Below, piece after piece: positions 16,199 to 24,274 of a stretch of DNA of 64,000 bases (within the stretch, counting starts at the first letter, position 1; each line of letters starts with the position of its first letter). Source of the stretch: Streptomyces kronopolitis (GTDB lineage Bacteria; Actinomycetota; Actinomycetes; Streptomycetales; Streptomycetaceae); assembly GCF_014646275.1 (NCBI RefSeq), contig NZ_BMND01000026.1, positions 42,695-106,694 of the forward strand, read 5' to 3'. The position numbers and the translations under genes are program-made. Below the pieces are notes generated by a model. That model was not told the origin of the DNA. It worked only from the letters and a program-made list of their open reading frames with translations, and searched no databases.

Positions 16199-17884
16199 TC
16201 AGTCGCCAGCGGGTTCCGTGAGCCGGGCCCACAGCCGCGGGTCCTGCCGGAAGAGCCGGTCCTTGACCTGTGTGGGGCGGATGCCGGATGCGACCTGGTC
16301 CTGCCAGTCGCGCAGGAACGCCTCGGGGTGCAGCAGGCGCACCGACGGAGCGGCGAGCCGGTCCGCGGCGCGCGCCGTGCGGTAGTCGGCCGACTCGCGC
16401 TGCAGAGCCTGGTCGAGCCGGACGGTGAAGCGGGCGGACTCGTCCTGACTCCATGGCGTCGTCGCCGCCACCGCGAACTCGTAGGCCGCGGGCCGCTGCC
16501 GGTCCGTTGTCACCCGGCAGGCGGCGTTACGTAGTTCAAGGCCGGTGGCGACGAGTGCGCTCTGCAGAGCCCTGATGACCTGGGCGTCACGCAGCCGCTC
16601 CCCGGCATGGTCGGAGCGGTTGTTGCCCCGGCCGGCGTACTCGAGGCGGGGCACGCCGTCCTGGTGGTCGACGATCCGTACGACGTCACCGACCGCGTAC
16701 CGGTAGAGCCCACCGACGTGGCTGAAGACGACGTGATAGTCGCGGCCCGGCTCCAACTCGTCGGGCCGCAGGGTGGCGGTGTCGGGCCCGAGGTCCTGAT
16801 CGGCGTCGGCGAACTCGTGAACCGCGGCGGTGACGACGAGGCTGCCCGCCGAGCGGTGCCGGTCGAGGGCCACGCCCACCGGCCCTTCGGACGCGGCGAC
16901 AGGGGCGGGCAGAGCGGTCACGCCGGCGCCGAACTCCTCGCGCAGGCGCGGGAGATACAGCGATGCGAGGCCCGTGGTCCAGCAGAACAGGGCGCGCATG
17001 TTCGGCCAGAGGTGAGCCGGGCGCACGGTGCCGTGGCGCTCGGCGAGCTGCTCCAGTTCGGCTGCGCGTGCGGGTTTCGGGGAGCCGTATGGCAGGCCGC
17101 CCAGGGTGCCGTCGCGTACCTCCTTGACGATGCGCGGCCACCACTGGCGTAGCTGATAGGGCAGGACCGCCACCATTGCGGGGTTGATCCCGATGACACA
17201 GCGCACATCGCTCTCCACCGCGAGGCGCAGCCGCAGATACATCTTCTCCAGGTGATCGTTGGCCGCGACCGGGACCGGGAGGGTCGCCCAGGGCGCACCG
17301 GTGCCGGGTTCCGCGGACAGCGGCTCGTCGAAGGCCGAGCCGAAGTCGACCTGGCTGGCGCCCACGTGGGGCCGCCCGGATGCGGTGGTGGGCGGGGCGG
17401 CGAGCGGGTCGTGCTTGAGGTTGAGCACGGCGCCCGGGTGGCTCAGGACATCAGGGAAGTGCTCGATCAGGGGTGCCCATGCGGCGTAGTAGAAGGGGAA
17501 GAAGGTGGTGCTCATGAAGCGGGGCGCCACCGGGATCTTCTTGTGTGCGCCGGTGCTGCCGCTGCTGGTGAAGAAGACGGTGGGCCGGTCGGCGGTCAGG
17601 ACGTTGCGCTCGCCGCCTGCGGCGCGCTCGATCCAAGGCTCCAGGTCCGCGTAGGTCTGAATGGGCACGGCCTTGCGGAAATCGTCCAGAGTGCGGATGC
17701 GGTCGAAGCCGTGCTGCTTTCCGTATTCCGTACCGGAGTTGAAATCGAGCAGGTCGCGAAGGACGCGTTGCTGGTGGCCCGCGGCGTCGGCGAAGGACTC
17801 CCGCAGGCCCTGTCGTTCGGCGAACACGCGGGCGCGGTAGCGACGCAGCCGGTCGGGATCCGTCCAGGATTCAGCCGATCTCAT
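16199..17884 (-). CDS. GH3-family acyl-acid amido synthetase
   Basis: This 561-residue protein matches the GH3 fold known from plants, where it adenylates a carboxylic acid and conjugates it to an amino acid. Visible motifs are FNSGTEYGKQHGF near residue 50, the ATP-binding FFTSSGSTGAHKKIP (104-118), LWPNMRALFCWTTG, and the GLYRYAVGDVVRI adenylation motif with YAGRGNNRSDHAGE after it. The length fits. It overlaps the P-loop kinase gene by 14 bases. In this cluster it is a strong candidate for forming an amide between a polyketide acid and an amine or amino acid. GH3 proteins are uncommon in bacterial biosynthetic clusters. Confidence 0.85.
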   Translation of the reverse strand: MRSAESWTDPDRLRRYRARVFAERQGLRESFADAAGHQQRVLRDLLDFNSGTEYGKQHGFDRIRTLDDFRKAVPIQTYADLEPWIERAAGGERNVLTADRPTVFFTSSGSTGAHKKIPVAPRFMSTTFFPFYYAAWAPLIEHFPDVLSHPGAVLNLKHDPLAAPPTTASGRPHVGASQVDFGSAFDEPLSAEPGTGAPWATLPVPVAANDHLEKMYLRLRLAVESDVRCVIGINPAMVAVLPYQLRQWWPRIVKEVRDGTLGGLPYGSPKPARAAELEQLAERHGTVRPAHLWPNMRALFCWTTGLASLYLPRLREEFGAGVTALPAPVAASEGPVGVALDRHRSAGSLVVTAAVHEFADADQDLGPDTATLRPDELEPGRDYHVVFSHVGGLYRYAVGDVVRIVDHQDGVPRLEYAGRGNNRSDHAGERLRDAQVIRALQSALVATGLELRNAACRVTTDRQRPAAYEFAVAATTPWSQDESARFTVRLDQALQRESADYRTARAADRLAAPSVRLLHPEAFLRDWQDQVASGIRPTQVKDRLFRQDPRLWARLTEPAGD

Positions 17885-18539
17885 GGGTGAGCACCTCTCG
17901 TATCGCTGCCACGCTGTCTTCCGGGCGGTCGTGTTCCTCGATCTCGGTCACGGGCAGGGACTGGATCTCGTCCCGCATGGTCTTGGCCAGGTCGGTCTGA
18001 TAGCGGCGGAAGCCGTCCCACTCGGGCCGCGGGCCGTAGTACTCGAGCAGGTTGAGGTCGGCTCCCCGGCGGCTGCGCCGCCAGGTCGTCTCGGGTGGCA
18101 CGTCGAGGTAGATCACCCGGCGCGGCTGGGGGAACGTGCGCCACCACGCGAACAGCGGGCTGTCCGGGGCCCCCGCGAGCCGGCACTTGGCCAGGAATTT
18201 GTAGTAGTAGGAGTCGACGACGACCGGCCGTCCCGAGCCGTCGTCGCGCAGCAGCTGGTCGCGCAGATGGACGACCGCGGTCTGCAGCAGCGTGGAGAAG
18301 AACTCCGGGGACCAGGTGTCCGGGTGGGGCGCGACGTCCTTTACGACGTCCCTGCGCAGCCGGCCGATCAGGGTGTGCTCGGGGGCGAGGTGGGCGTCGT
18401 CGACGGACAGTAGCCGCCACTGGGGCGCGGTCCGGCCGAGGTGGTCGAGCGCGGTCGACTTGCCCGCGTGGTCGGGGCCGAGCAGGACGCAGAAGGGCGG
18501 GTGTCCGGTGCTCGGCGCGGTGCGGTCGTGGGCGGTCAT
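17871..18539 (-). CDS. Thymidylate-kinase-like P-loop kinase
   Basis: This 222-residue P-loop NTPase has Walker A GPDHAGKST at residues 21-29, a DSYYYKFLAK segment corresponding to the DR(Y/H) region of dTMP kinases, VIYLDVPPETTWRRSRRG, and a lid-like basic segment. It is too divergent to be the housekeeping thymidylate kinase and is embedded in the biosynthetic operon. It probably phosphorylates a pathway intermediate. It precedes the GH3 gene (14-base overlap) and follows the AMP ligase by 10 bases. Confidence 0.75.
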   Translation of the reverse strand: MTAHDRTAPSTGHPPFCVLLGPDHAGKSTALDHLGRTAPQWRLLSVDDAHLAPEHTLIGRLRRDVVKDVAPHPDTWSPEFFSTLLQTAVVHLRDQLLRDDGSGRPVVVDSYYYKFLAKCRLAGAPDSPLFAWWRTFPQPRRVIYLDVPPETTWRRSRRGADLNLLEYYGPRPEWDGFRRYQTDLAKTMRDEIQSLPVTEIEEHDRPEDSVAAIREVLTHEIG

Positions 18540-18549
18540 GGGAAGCGGC

Positions 18550-20043
18550 CTACCTCTCCGCCAGGGCCTTGAGGCGTGTGCGGTCGACCTTGCCGTTGCC
18601 GTTGAGCGGCAGTTCCGGCAGCAGCAGGCAGCGGCGCGGGACCTTGTACGGTTCGATCTGCTCCCGCAGCCGGTCGAGCACCTCCTCCTTGGTCAGGCCG
18701 GTGACGACGACGAGCACGGAGGTGCGGCCGTCCGCCGGGGGCAGTACGGCGGCGGCGGTGACGTCCGGGATGCGCAGGGCTGCGGCCTCCACCTCCGTGC
18801 AACTGACGCGGAATCCCCGTTCCTTGTAGAGGTCGTCGCGACGGCCGGAGAAGTAGAGGTAACCGTCCGCGTCGAGGTGGCCGTAGTCACCGGTGTGCAG
18901 TTCGGGGAAGAGTCCCTCGCGTCGCGGGAAGCGTTGGGCGGTGAGCTCCGGGCGGCGCCAGTAGCCGGCCATGACGTGTGGTCCGCGGATCACGATCTGC
19001 CCGACTTCGCCGGGAGGGAGTTCTGCGCCCGCGTCGTCGAGGATGACGATCTCCGTCCCGCGCAGTGGTCGGCCGCAGGAGACCGGCCGTTTCAGGTCGC
19101 CGTCCGGCTCCATGATCGTGGCGCGTTTGCACTCGGTCAGGCCATACATCACCTGGATGCGCAGCGAGGGCAGGTGCTCCCGCAGGTCGGCCATGGTGCG
19201 CGCGGGCAGATCGGCGCCGGTGTTCGTCAGCAGGCGCAGCTTGGGCAGGGGGGCGCCCGGCGCTCGTTTGGCCAGCCAGGCGAGGGTGCCGGACACGGAG
19301 GGGACGCCGGCCAGCACCGTGGCGCCGCTGCGCTGGAGGCTGCGCAGCAGTGGTGGGCCGGCCTCGGAAACCGTCGCCAGCCGCAGTGTCGCACCGCTGA
19401 CGGTAGCCAGGAACAGCTGGTAGAGCCCGTAGTCGAAGGACAGTGGCAGCGGGCAGTGGACGATGTCGTCGGACCGCAGGTTCAGCTCGGCCTGGATGGC
19501 GTGGACGGCGTACAGCATCTGCTGATGCGTGCTGACCACGGCTTTGGGCAGCGAGGTGGTACCCGACGTGTAGATCAGGCAGGCCGGGTCGGTGGTGAGG
19601 CCCGGGTCGGGCAGGCCGTCGGGTGCCGCGCCGGACCGGAGCTCCGCCGTGCGCAGGCATGGCACCCCGCACTCCTGTGCCGTCCGCTCCGCCGCTTCGT
19701 CCTCGGTGATCAGGAGGGCGGGTTCGGCGTCGTCCAGGACGTGGGTGAGCGGCGCGCCGCATACGTCCTCGTGGATCACGCTGAAGACCGCGCCCAGACG
19801 GGAAGCGGCGTACACGATGGCAGCCACCGCATGGCGGTCCTCGGTGGAGACCAGGACCCGCTCGCCCCGCCGCACGCCGTGGCCGTGCAGGACGTGCGCG
19901 GCGGAGGTGCTGGCCGCGGCGAGTTCCCGGTAGGTGAGGGTGGTCTCCTGCCAGATGACGGCGGGCGCGTCGGGGTAGCTCCGGGCGGCGGCGTCGAGGA
20001 TGTCGTGGAGGTGGACCGGTACCTGGGTCCGTGCCGGTGTCAT
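18550..20043 (-). CDS. AMP-dependent acyl-CoA/acyl-ACP ligase (ANL superfamily)
   Basis: This 497-residue ANL adenylate-forming enzyme has the phosphate loop YTSGTTSLPKAVVSTH at 158-173, YGLTE (motif A5), HTGDYGHLDADGYLYFSGR (A7), and the catalytic Lys in NGNGKVDR near the end. It activates a carboxylate for loading on CoA or a carrier protein, possibly a starter acid or the product acid. It overlaps the upstream fused AcpS gene by 4 bases. No carrier domain is attached. The substrate is not readable by eye. Confidence 0.88.
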   Translation of the reverse strand: MTPARTQVPVHLHDILDAAARSYPDAPAVIWQETTLTYRELAAASTSAAHVLHGHGVRRGERVLVSTEDRHAVAAIVYAASRLGAVFSVIHEDVCGAPLTHVLDDAEPALLITEDEAAERTAQECGVPCLRTAELRSGAAPDGLPDPGLTTDPACLIYTSGTTSLPKAVVSTHQQMLYAVHAIQAELNLRSDDIVHCPLPLSFDYGLYQLFLATVSGATLRLATVSEAGPPLLRSLQRSGATVLAGVPSVSGTLAWLAKRAPGAPLPKLRLLTNTGADLPARTMADLREHLPSLRIQVMYGLTECKRATIMEPDGDLKRPVSCGRPLRGTEIVILDDAGAELPPGEVGQIVIRGPHVMAGYWRRPELTAQRFPRREGLFPELHTGDYGHLDADGYLYFSGRRDDLYKERGFRVSCTEVEAAALRIPDVTAAAVLPPADGRTSVLVVVTGLTKEEVLDRLREQIEPYKVPRRCLLLPELPLNGNGKVDRTRLKALAER

Positions 20044-20930
20044 GGCTTCTCCTTCTGGGACCGCGCCGCGCTCGGGGGGACAACGGTGGTCGCGGTTGCC
20101 CGGCAGACGAGCTGTGGTGCCGGGAGCAGACGGGCAGCGCTCTCCCGGTCGGTTCCGCCGGCGGCGATGACCCGGTGTGCCTCCAGGGCGACGACGCGGC
20201 GCAGCCGGGTCCGCCGGATCAGGCGTGCGGTCGCCTCCAGGTAGTCGCCCGGGTGGACGGGGGCCGTGAACCGTACGTCGGAGTACTCCGACAGCAGACC
20301 TTCGTCGCCGTCCGTCCGCACGGTGATCTCGGTGAGCAGATCACCGAACAGCTGCATGATCCGGGCGCCGTCGACCAGATCACCCCCGTAGTGGGCGTCG
20401 GGCTGAGCCAGGCGCACCCGCAGGAACGCGGTGACCGGAGCTTCTTCGGAAGACGTCCCGGCCGAGGGGACCCCGTGTGTCGTGGAATGTGGTGACATGC
20501 CCTGTTCCTCTTCCGGGCGTGGGACGGCCCGCTGGGTTGCCGGGTGTGGGGGTTGCGGGTGCTGGGTCGCCACGGCGGTTGCCACGACGAGTTCGTCCTT
20601 GTGCGCGATGGAGACCCTCATTTCATCGAGGCGGAGCCGGGCGGCGACTCGTGCGGCCGCGCCGGTCAGGTGGGCCGAGGGCGCCCCGTCCGCGGAGCGT
20701 CGTACGGTGACGTGGTGGGGACGTATCCCGGAGCCGAAGCCGACGCCCAGGGCCTTCACCACCGCTTCCTTGGCCGCGAACCGGCCGGCGAGGAATTCCC
20801 GCGCGCGGGTGGGGCCGCAGACCGCCGCGTGGTGTAGCTCTTCAGTGGCGAAGGCATAGCCCCTGAACCACGGGCGCCGCATGAGCCGGTCGAGTTCCCC
20901 GATCCGCAGCACATCGACGCCGGTCAGCAC
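20040..20930 (-). CDS. Fusion: AcpS-type phosphopantetheinyl transferase + 3-aminobutyryl-CoA ammonia-lyase-like hotdog protein
   Basis: One uninterrupted frame encodes two domains (296 residues). Residues 1-120 are AcpS-like: GVDVLRI (residues 4-10, Mg-binding Asp) and FAAKEAVVKALG (51-62). A Pro-rich linker of about 40 residues follows. Residues about 167-296 contain DAHYGGDLVDGARIMQLFGD and FTAPVHPGDYLEATARL, matching the hotdog fold of 3-aminobutyryl-CoA ammonia-lyase (Kal) of lysine fermentation. The first domain would prime the cluster's ACPs. The second could add or eliminate ammonia at a beta-carbon or act as a dehydratase. The GTG at 20930 overlaps the KAS III stop. An internal ATG at 20498, with AGAGGAACAGGGC before it, might also yield the hotdog domain alone. 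Confidence 0.8.
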   Translation of the reverse strand: MLTGVDVLRIGELDRLMRRPWFRGYAFATEELHHAAVCGPTRAREFLAGRFAAKEAVVKALGVGFGSGIRPHHVTVRRSADGAPSAHLTGAAARVAARLRLDEMRVSIAHKDELVVATAVATQHPQPPHPATQRAVPRPEEEQGMSPHSTTHGVPSAGTSSEEAPVTAFLRVRLAQPDAHYGGDLVDGARIMQLFGDLLTEITVRTDGDEGLLSEYSDVRFTAPVHPGDYLEATARLIRRTRLRRVVALEAHRVIAAGGTDRESAARLLPAPQLVCRATATTVVPPSAARSQKEKP

Positions 20931-21973
20931 GGTGCCGCTCCGTCCCCGGCGCTGCCGCCCAGTACGGTGCAGGACCAGGTGAATCCGCCTCCGCCGGAGA
21001 GGAGCAGTGCCACCTCTCCGGCGGCGAGGAGCTGTTCGCTCTGCACCGCGGCGAGGTTGGCGAGGACGTCGCCGCTGCCCAGGTGGCCGGTGTGGGCGCC
21101 CAGCCGGTGGACGGTGGCATGCGGCAACTGCCGTTCCACGACGGGCAGATAGGTGCGTTCCAGGGTTGCCGGGCCGAGCCGAGGCAGCAGCACATGGCGA
21201 ATGCGGCGATCCCCGTGAGCCAGGCCCGCCTCCGCGAGGGCGGCGACGAGGAGGTCGCTGATGGCAACCGGCGCCAGTTCGGCGAACCGGGCCATGCCAC
21301 CCGCCGCGGCGAACGCCTTCTTGGTACGGCGGACATTGACGGGGCGGCTGTGCTCCATGGGCTCGCGGCTGAAGGCGTCGTCCCCGCGGTACATGCCTTC
21401 CATGGCGGGGGCGGCGCGGACGGACTGGGCGAGCAGCCGCAGGCCGCGGCCAGAGCGGGAGAGCACGGCGGCCGTGGCACCATCCCCGTAGGCGACGTGC
21501 GAGTCGCTGGTCCAGCGATCGAAGCCGGGTTGCTGGAAGCGGTCGGCGGTGGTCACCAAGGCCGCCTTGGCCGAGGGGTTGGCGCAGAGGTGCAGGGCAG
21601 CTTCGTGCAGGGCCATGGCGCCGCCGTGACACATCTGCGCGATGCCGACCGGTACGGCGTTGACGGCGCCCACCCTGTCGGCCACGTAGTGGGCCGGTGA
21701 CCAGAAGTCGTGCCCCTGGTGGTAGGTCCAGCTGTGGAAAAGCAGGTCGATGTCCGGGGGCGCCACTCCGGCGTGCCGCAGGGCGCGCTGTCCGGCCAGT
21801 ACGGCCATCTCGGGTGCCGCCTGGTCGGTGGCGACCGGCACCTCCATCACACCGGACTGTGCCTCTTCCACCGGGGCCAGTACGCCGTCGGCCACTTGAG
21901 ACGCGGCGGACTGTCGGGTGGTGGGCAGCCAGCAGACGGCCGCATCGATCGTCACGTTCTCGCCGAACCGCAT
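20924..21973 (-). CDS. KAS III-like ketosynthase/acyltransferase
   Basis: This 349-residue thiolase-fold protein resembles FabH/KAS III. The candidate nucleophile is C115 in IAQMCHGGAMAL. The usual Asn-containing loop (NTSxAS) is replaced by AHTGHLGSGD, and the PHQAN motif is replaced by LPRLGPATLE. Such changes are known in KAS III-like acyltransferases (for example CerJ), so it may transfer an acyl group or select a starter rather than condense. It is the first gene of the minus-strand operon. The ATG at 21973 begins MRFGENVTIDAAVCWLP, a normal KAS III opening. Confidence 0.8.
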   Translation of the reverse strand: MRFGENVTIDAAVCWLPTTRQSAASQVADGVLAPVEEAQSGVMEVPVATDQAAPEMAVLAGQRALRHAGVAPPDIDLLFHSWTYHQGHDFWSPAHYVADRVGAVNAVPVGIAQMCHGGAMALHEAALHLCANPSAKAALVTTADRFQQPGFDRWTSDSHVAYGDGATAAVLSRSGRGLRLLAQSVRAAPAMEGMYRGDDAFSREPMEHSRPVNVRRTKKAFAAAGGMARFAELAPVAISDLLVAALAEAGLAHGDRRIRHVLLPRLGPATLERTYLPVVERQLPHATVHRLGAHTGHLGSGDVLANLAAVQSEQLLAAGEVALLLSGGGGFTWSCTVLGGSAGDGAAPC

Positions 21974-22251
21974 GAGTGGGCTCCTGTGCTCCGGTCGCTC
22001 CGCAGGTGGTGTCTTCGCCATTCGTGGATTGGCCGCATCACTTACGTCACTACAGACCCCGGCAGCCCGTCGGTGGATACACCCTTGGCCGAACGTTCCG
22101 GCGCGCGTGGCTGCTTTGCTCCGGGTCCGCCGTTTTCGACCTGCCACGGCTGTTTCTGGATGTATCCGCGTGGCCACCCGCCGGCTCTGTGTCAGAGCAA
22201 GCCGCCCACTGGGCTATTCGACCCATCGCAATCAAGTGGAAAGGACATCGC
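21974..22251. promoter_or_regulatory. Divergent promoter region with GGGTGTATCC-type motifs
   Basis: This 278-base region separates two divergent operons (KAS III leftward, SnoaL rightward). It contains GGGTGTATCC on the minus strand (22075-22084) and GGATGTATCC on the plus strand (22158-22167), each upstream of the operon it faces. AAAGGA at 22240-22245 is the ribosome-binding site of the rightward gene. The same 10-mer recurs at 30232-30241. Confidence 0.5.
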
Positions 22252-22680
22252 ATGGCGCGCACAGCTGCCGAGGTGTGGGAGATCTGGCTGGAAATGTGGA
22301 ACGAGGACCCGAGGGCTGCACTCAAGATTGTGAGCGACGACTTCCGAGTCCATGTGCCGTCCAAAGCAGCGGTCTTCGACACCTCCAGCATTCGTGACGG
22401 AGCGGCGCTGGCCGACTGGGTGGCCGGTTTTCGGTCCAAGTTCGGGAGCCTGCGCTACAAGACGGAATTCGGTCCGATACAGGACGGCGAACTGGCCGTC
22501 TGGCGCTGGTACGGAACCGCGGAATGCCTCGGCCGTACGGGATGGCCCTCCGACGTGGCCGGCGGGACCATCCACTGGGCCGGCGTGGACATCCTCCGGA
22601 TCGTGGACGGTCAGGTTGTCGAGGCGTGGACGCAGGGTGTGGAGACCAACGAGGTGCCCCGCACCCGTATGCACGACTGA
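22252..22680 (+). CDS. SnoaL-like/NTF2-fold protein (copy 1)
   Basis: This 142-residue NTF2-fold protein of the SnoaL-like group includes polyketide cyclases and ketosteroid-isomerase relatives. EVWEIWLEMWNED opens the fold, DDFRVHVPSK and GVDILRIVDGQVVEAW are typical beta-strand segments. The ATG at 22252 follows AAAGGACATCGC. It is paralogous to the next gene (same WxxWLxxWN, DDxxxHxP and GVDILR pattern), implying tandem duplication. It may cyclise, isomerise or hydroxylate an intermediate, or form a heterodimer with its neighbour. Confidence 0.8.
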   Translation: MARTAAEVWEIWLEMWNEDPRAALKIVSDDFRVHVPSKAAVFDTSSIRDGAALADWVAGFRSKFGSLRYKTEFGPIQDGELAVWRWYGTAECLGRTGWPSDVAGGTIHWAGVDILRIVDGQVVEAWTQGVETNEVPRTRMHD

Positions 22681-22689
22681 GGAGAAGTG

Positions 22690-23172
22690 GTGAACAAACT
22701 CGACGTCGCACGACCGCCGCAGGCGACTGCTGACCTCTGGGAGCAGTGGCTCGGCATCTGGAATGGCCACTACGACAACGCCTCGCAGATCGTCGCCGAC
22801 GACGTGACGCTGCACCTACCGCGCTACGGAATGCCGGACCCCGCCAGCATCCCGGACCGTGCGCGGCTGATCGCCTGGATCGACGCTTTCCGGTCCTCGT
22901 ACACGGACGTGAGTTTCCGCACCGTGCTGGGGCCGTTCACCGACGACGGCCATCTGATCGGCCGTTGGCGGTTCACGGGCCACTGGCGGTCGGGGCGGCC
23001 CGAGGGGACGACCGCCGCGCCCGGCACGCCCGTGGAGCAGCACGGCGTCGACATCCTGCGCCTCGACGCGGCGGGACGGATCGCCGAGTACTGGCTCTCC
23101 GACGATCTGCTGGACGTCTATGTGCAGCTCGGGGCACCGCTGCCGGCATTGCGGACGGCGCCGGCCGAGTGA
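22690..23172 (+). CDS. SnoaL-like/NTF2-fold protein (copy 2)
   Basis: This 160-residue paralogue of the preceding gene has the landmarks DLWEQWLGIWNGH, ADDVTLHLPRYGMP, RWRFTGHW, HGVDILRLDAAGRIAEYW. Two GTG starts exist (22687 and 22690). The second gives a 5-base spacing from the GGAG at 22681-22684 and is preferred. It follows copy 1 by 9 bases in the same operon and precedes a ketoreductase. The fold is clear, but the reaction is not. Confidence 0.8.
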   Translation: MNKLDVARPPQATADLWEQWLGIWNGHYDNASQIVADDVTLHLPRYGMPDPASIPDRARLIAWIDAFRSSYTDVSFRTVLGPFTDDGHLIGRWRFTGHWRSGRPEGTTAAPGTPVEQHGVDILRLDAAGRIAEYWLSDDLLDVYVQLGAPLPALRTAPAE

Positions 23173-23219
23173 CCGCACAGGACCCGACGTGGAAGCGCAC
23201 ACTTGCTGAGGAGGGAACC

Positions 23220-23960
23220 ATGCCAGACACCCGGCGCCCTGTCGCCCTGGTCACCGGTGGTACGCGCGGCATCGGCCGGGCCGTCGCACGCCGGCTCGCC
23301 GCGGACGGGTACGACATCGCCTACTGCGGGCGCGGCGAATCCGCCGGTGAGACCGCGGAGCTGCTGGCCGAGCACGGTGCCGCCCACTTCTACCAGGCGT
23401 GTGATGTGGCGGACAGCGACGAGGTCGGGCTCTTCGTCAAGCGGGTGACGCAGGAGCTGGGCCCGATCGACGCGCTGGTGAACTCGGCCGGTGTCGTCCG
23501 GGACCGCAATCTGGTCATGATGCCGTTCGAGGACTGGGCCGAGGTCATCGACACGAACCTGACGGGCACCTTCAATTTCTGCCGGGCCGTGGGATTCCAG
23601 ATGGTGCGGCGGCGCAAGGGGGCGATCGTCAATATGTCGTCGGTGTCCGGTGTTCACGGCCATGCGGGGCAGGCCAATTACGCGGCATCGAAAGGCGGGG
23701 TCAATGCCCTGAGCCGTTCGCTCGCGAGGGAGCTGGCCCGCTATGGCATTCTTGTCAACGCCGTGGCGCCCGGCTTCATCGAGACCGACATGACGGGCGA
23801 ACTCCCCGAGCAGGCGAAAGAGCGCGCGCTACGCTCCATTCCGATGCAGCGTTTCGGAACGCCCGAGGAGGTCGCCGACCTGACCGCATTTCTTGTGTCG
23901 GACCGAGCCACCTACGTCACGGGACAAGTTCTGCAGATTGACGGCGGCATAAGTTTGTGA
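23220..23960 (+). CDS. FabG-type 3-oxoacyl-ACP reductase (ketoreductase)
   Basis: This 246-residue short-chain dehydrogenase has all FabG landmarks: TGGTRGIGRAV (12-22), NSAG (88-91) and the catalytic triad S141, Y154, K158 in NMSSVSG and NYAASK. A C-terminal TGQVLQIDGG matches the family. It reduces beta-ketoacyl-ACP intermediates with NADPH. GAGGAGGGAACC precedes the ATG. Located between SnoaL copies and the KS/ACP block, it is the likely dedicated reductase of the type II PKS rather than the housekeeping fatty-acid enzyme. Confidence 0.9.
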   Translation: MPDTRRPVALVTGGTRGIGRAVARRLAADGYDIAYCGRGESAGETAELLAEHGAAHFYQACDVADSDEVGLFVKRVTQELGPIDALVNSAGVVRDRNLVMMPFEDWAEVIDTNLTGTFNFCRAVGFQMVRRRKGAIVNMSSVSGVHGHAGQANYAASKGGVNALSRSLARELARYGILVNAVAPGFIETDMTGELPEQAKERALRSIPMQRFGTPEEVADLTAFLVSDRATYVTGQVLQIDGGISL

Positions 23961-24274
23961 TGAGACGGGTTCCGGGCACGCCGGAGGACTCCGATCACGA
24001 GCACGCATACAGATGTCCCGACGAGTTGGACGAGGCAACGAAGGAGGTACCGGAGCACTTGGTCGAGGGCGTCGCGGCCTGGCCGATGTCCGGCCTGTAG
24101 CCGGCACCGGGCCAGGCTTCGTTCGGCACGCTGGCCCCGCACCATGAGAGCGGGCCATACGAGGTCGCGGCCCTCACCGCACAGAGTGGTGAGGGCCCGA
24201 CCTCGTATGGCCCGGAAGCTGGTTGACGGATGTCGGTGGGGCCTACGTCGACACGGGAGCGGGCGAGCGCCGGT
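23961..24274. terminator. Convergent intergenic region with a long bidirectional hairpin (24151-24214)
   Basis: The 314-base gap lies between convergent fabG and the sigma factor gene. Bases 24151-24178 and 24188-24214 form an almost perfect 27-bp stem with one bulged C (starting CGGGCCATACGAGGTCG) and a 9-base loop. It would terminate both operons. The rest of the gap shows no gene. Confidence 0.7.

Noticed and set aside
17871..18539. Housekeeping thymidylate kinase
   Set aside because: Only the P-loop and general fold match. It overlaps a GH3 gene in a biosynthetic operon and lacks a clear canonical dTMP-binding pattern.
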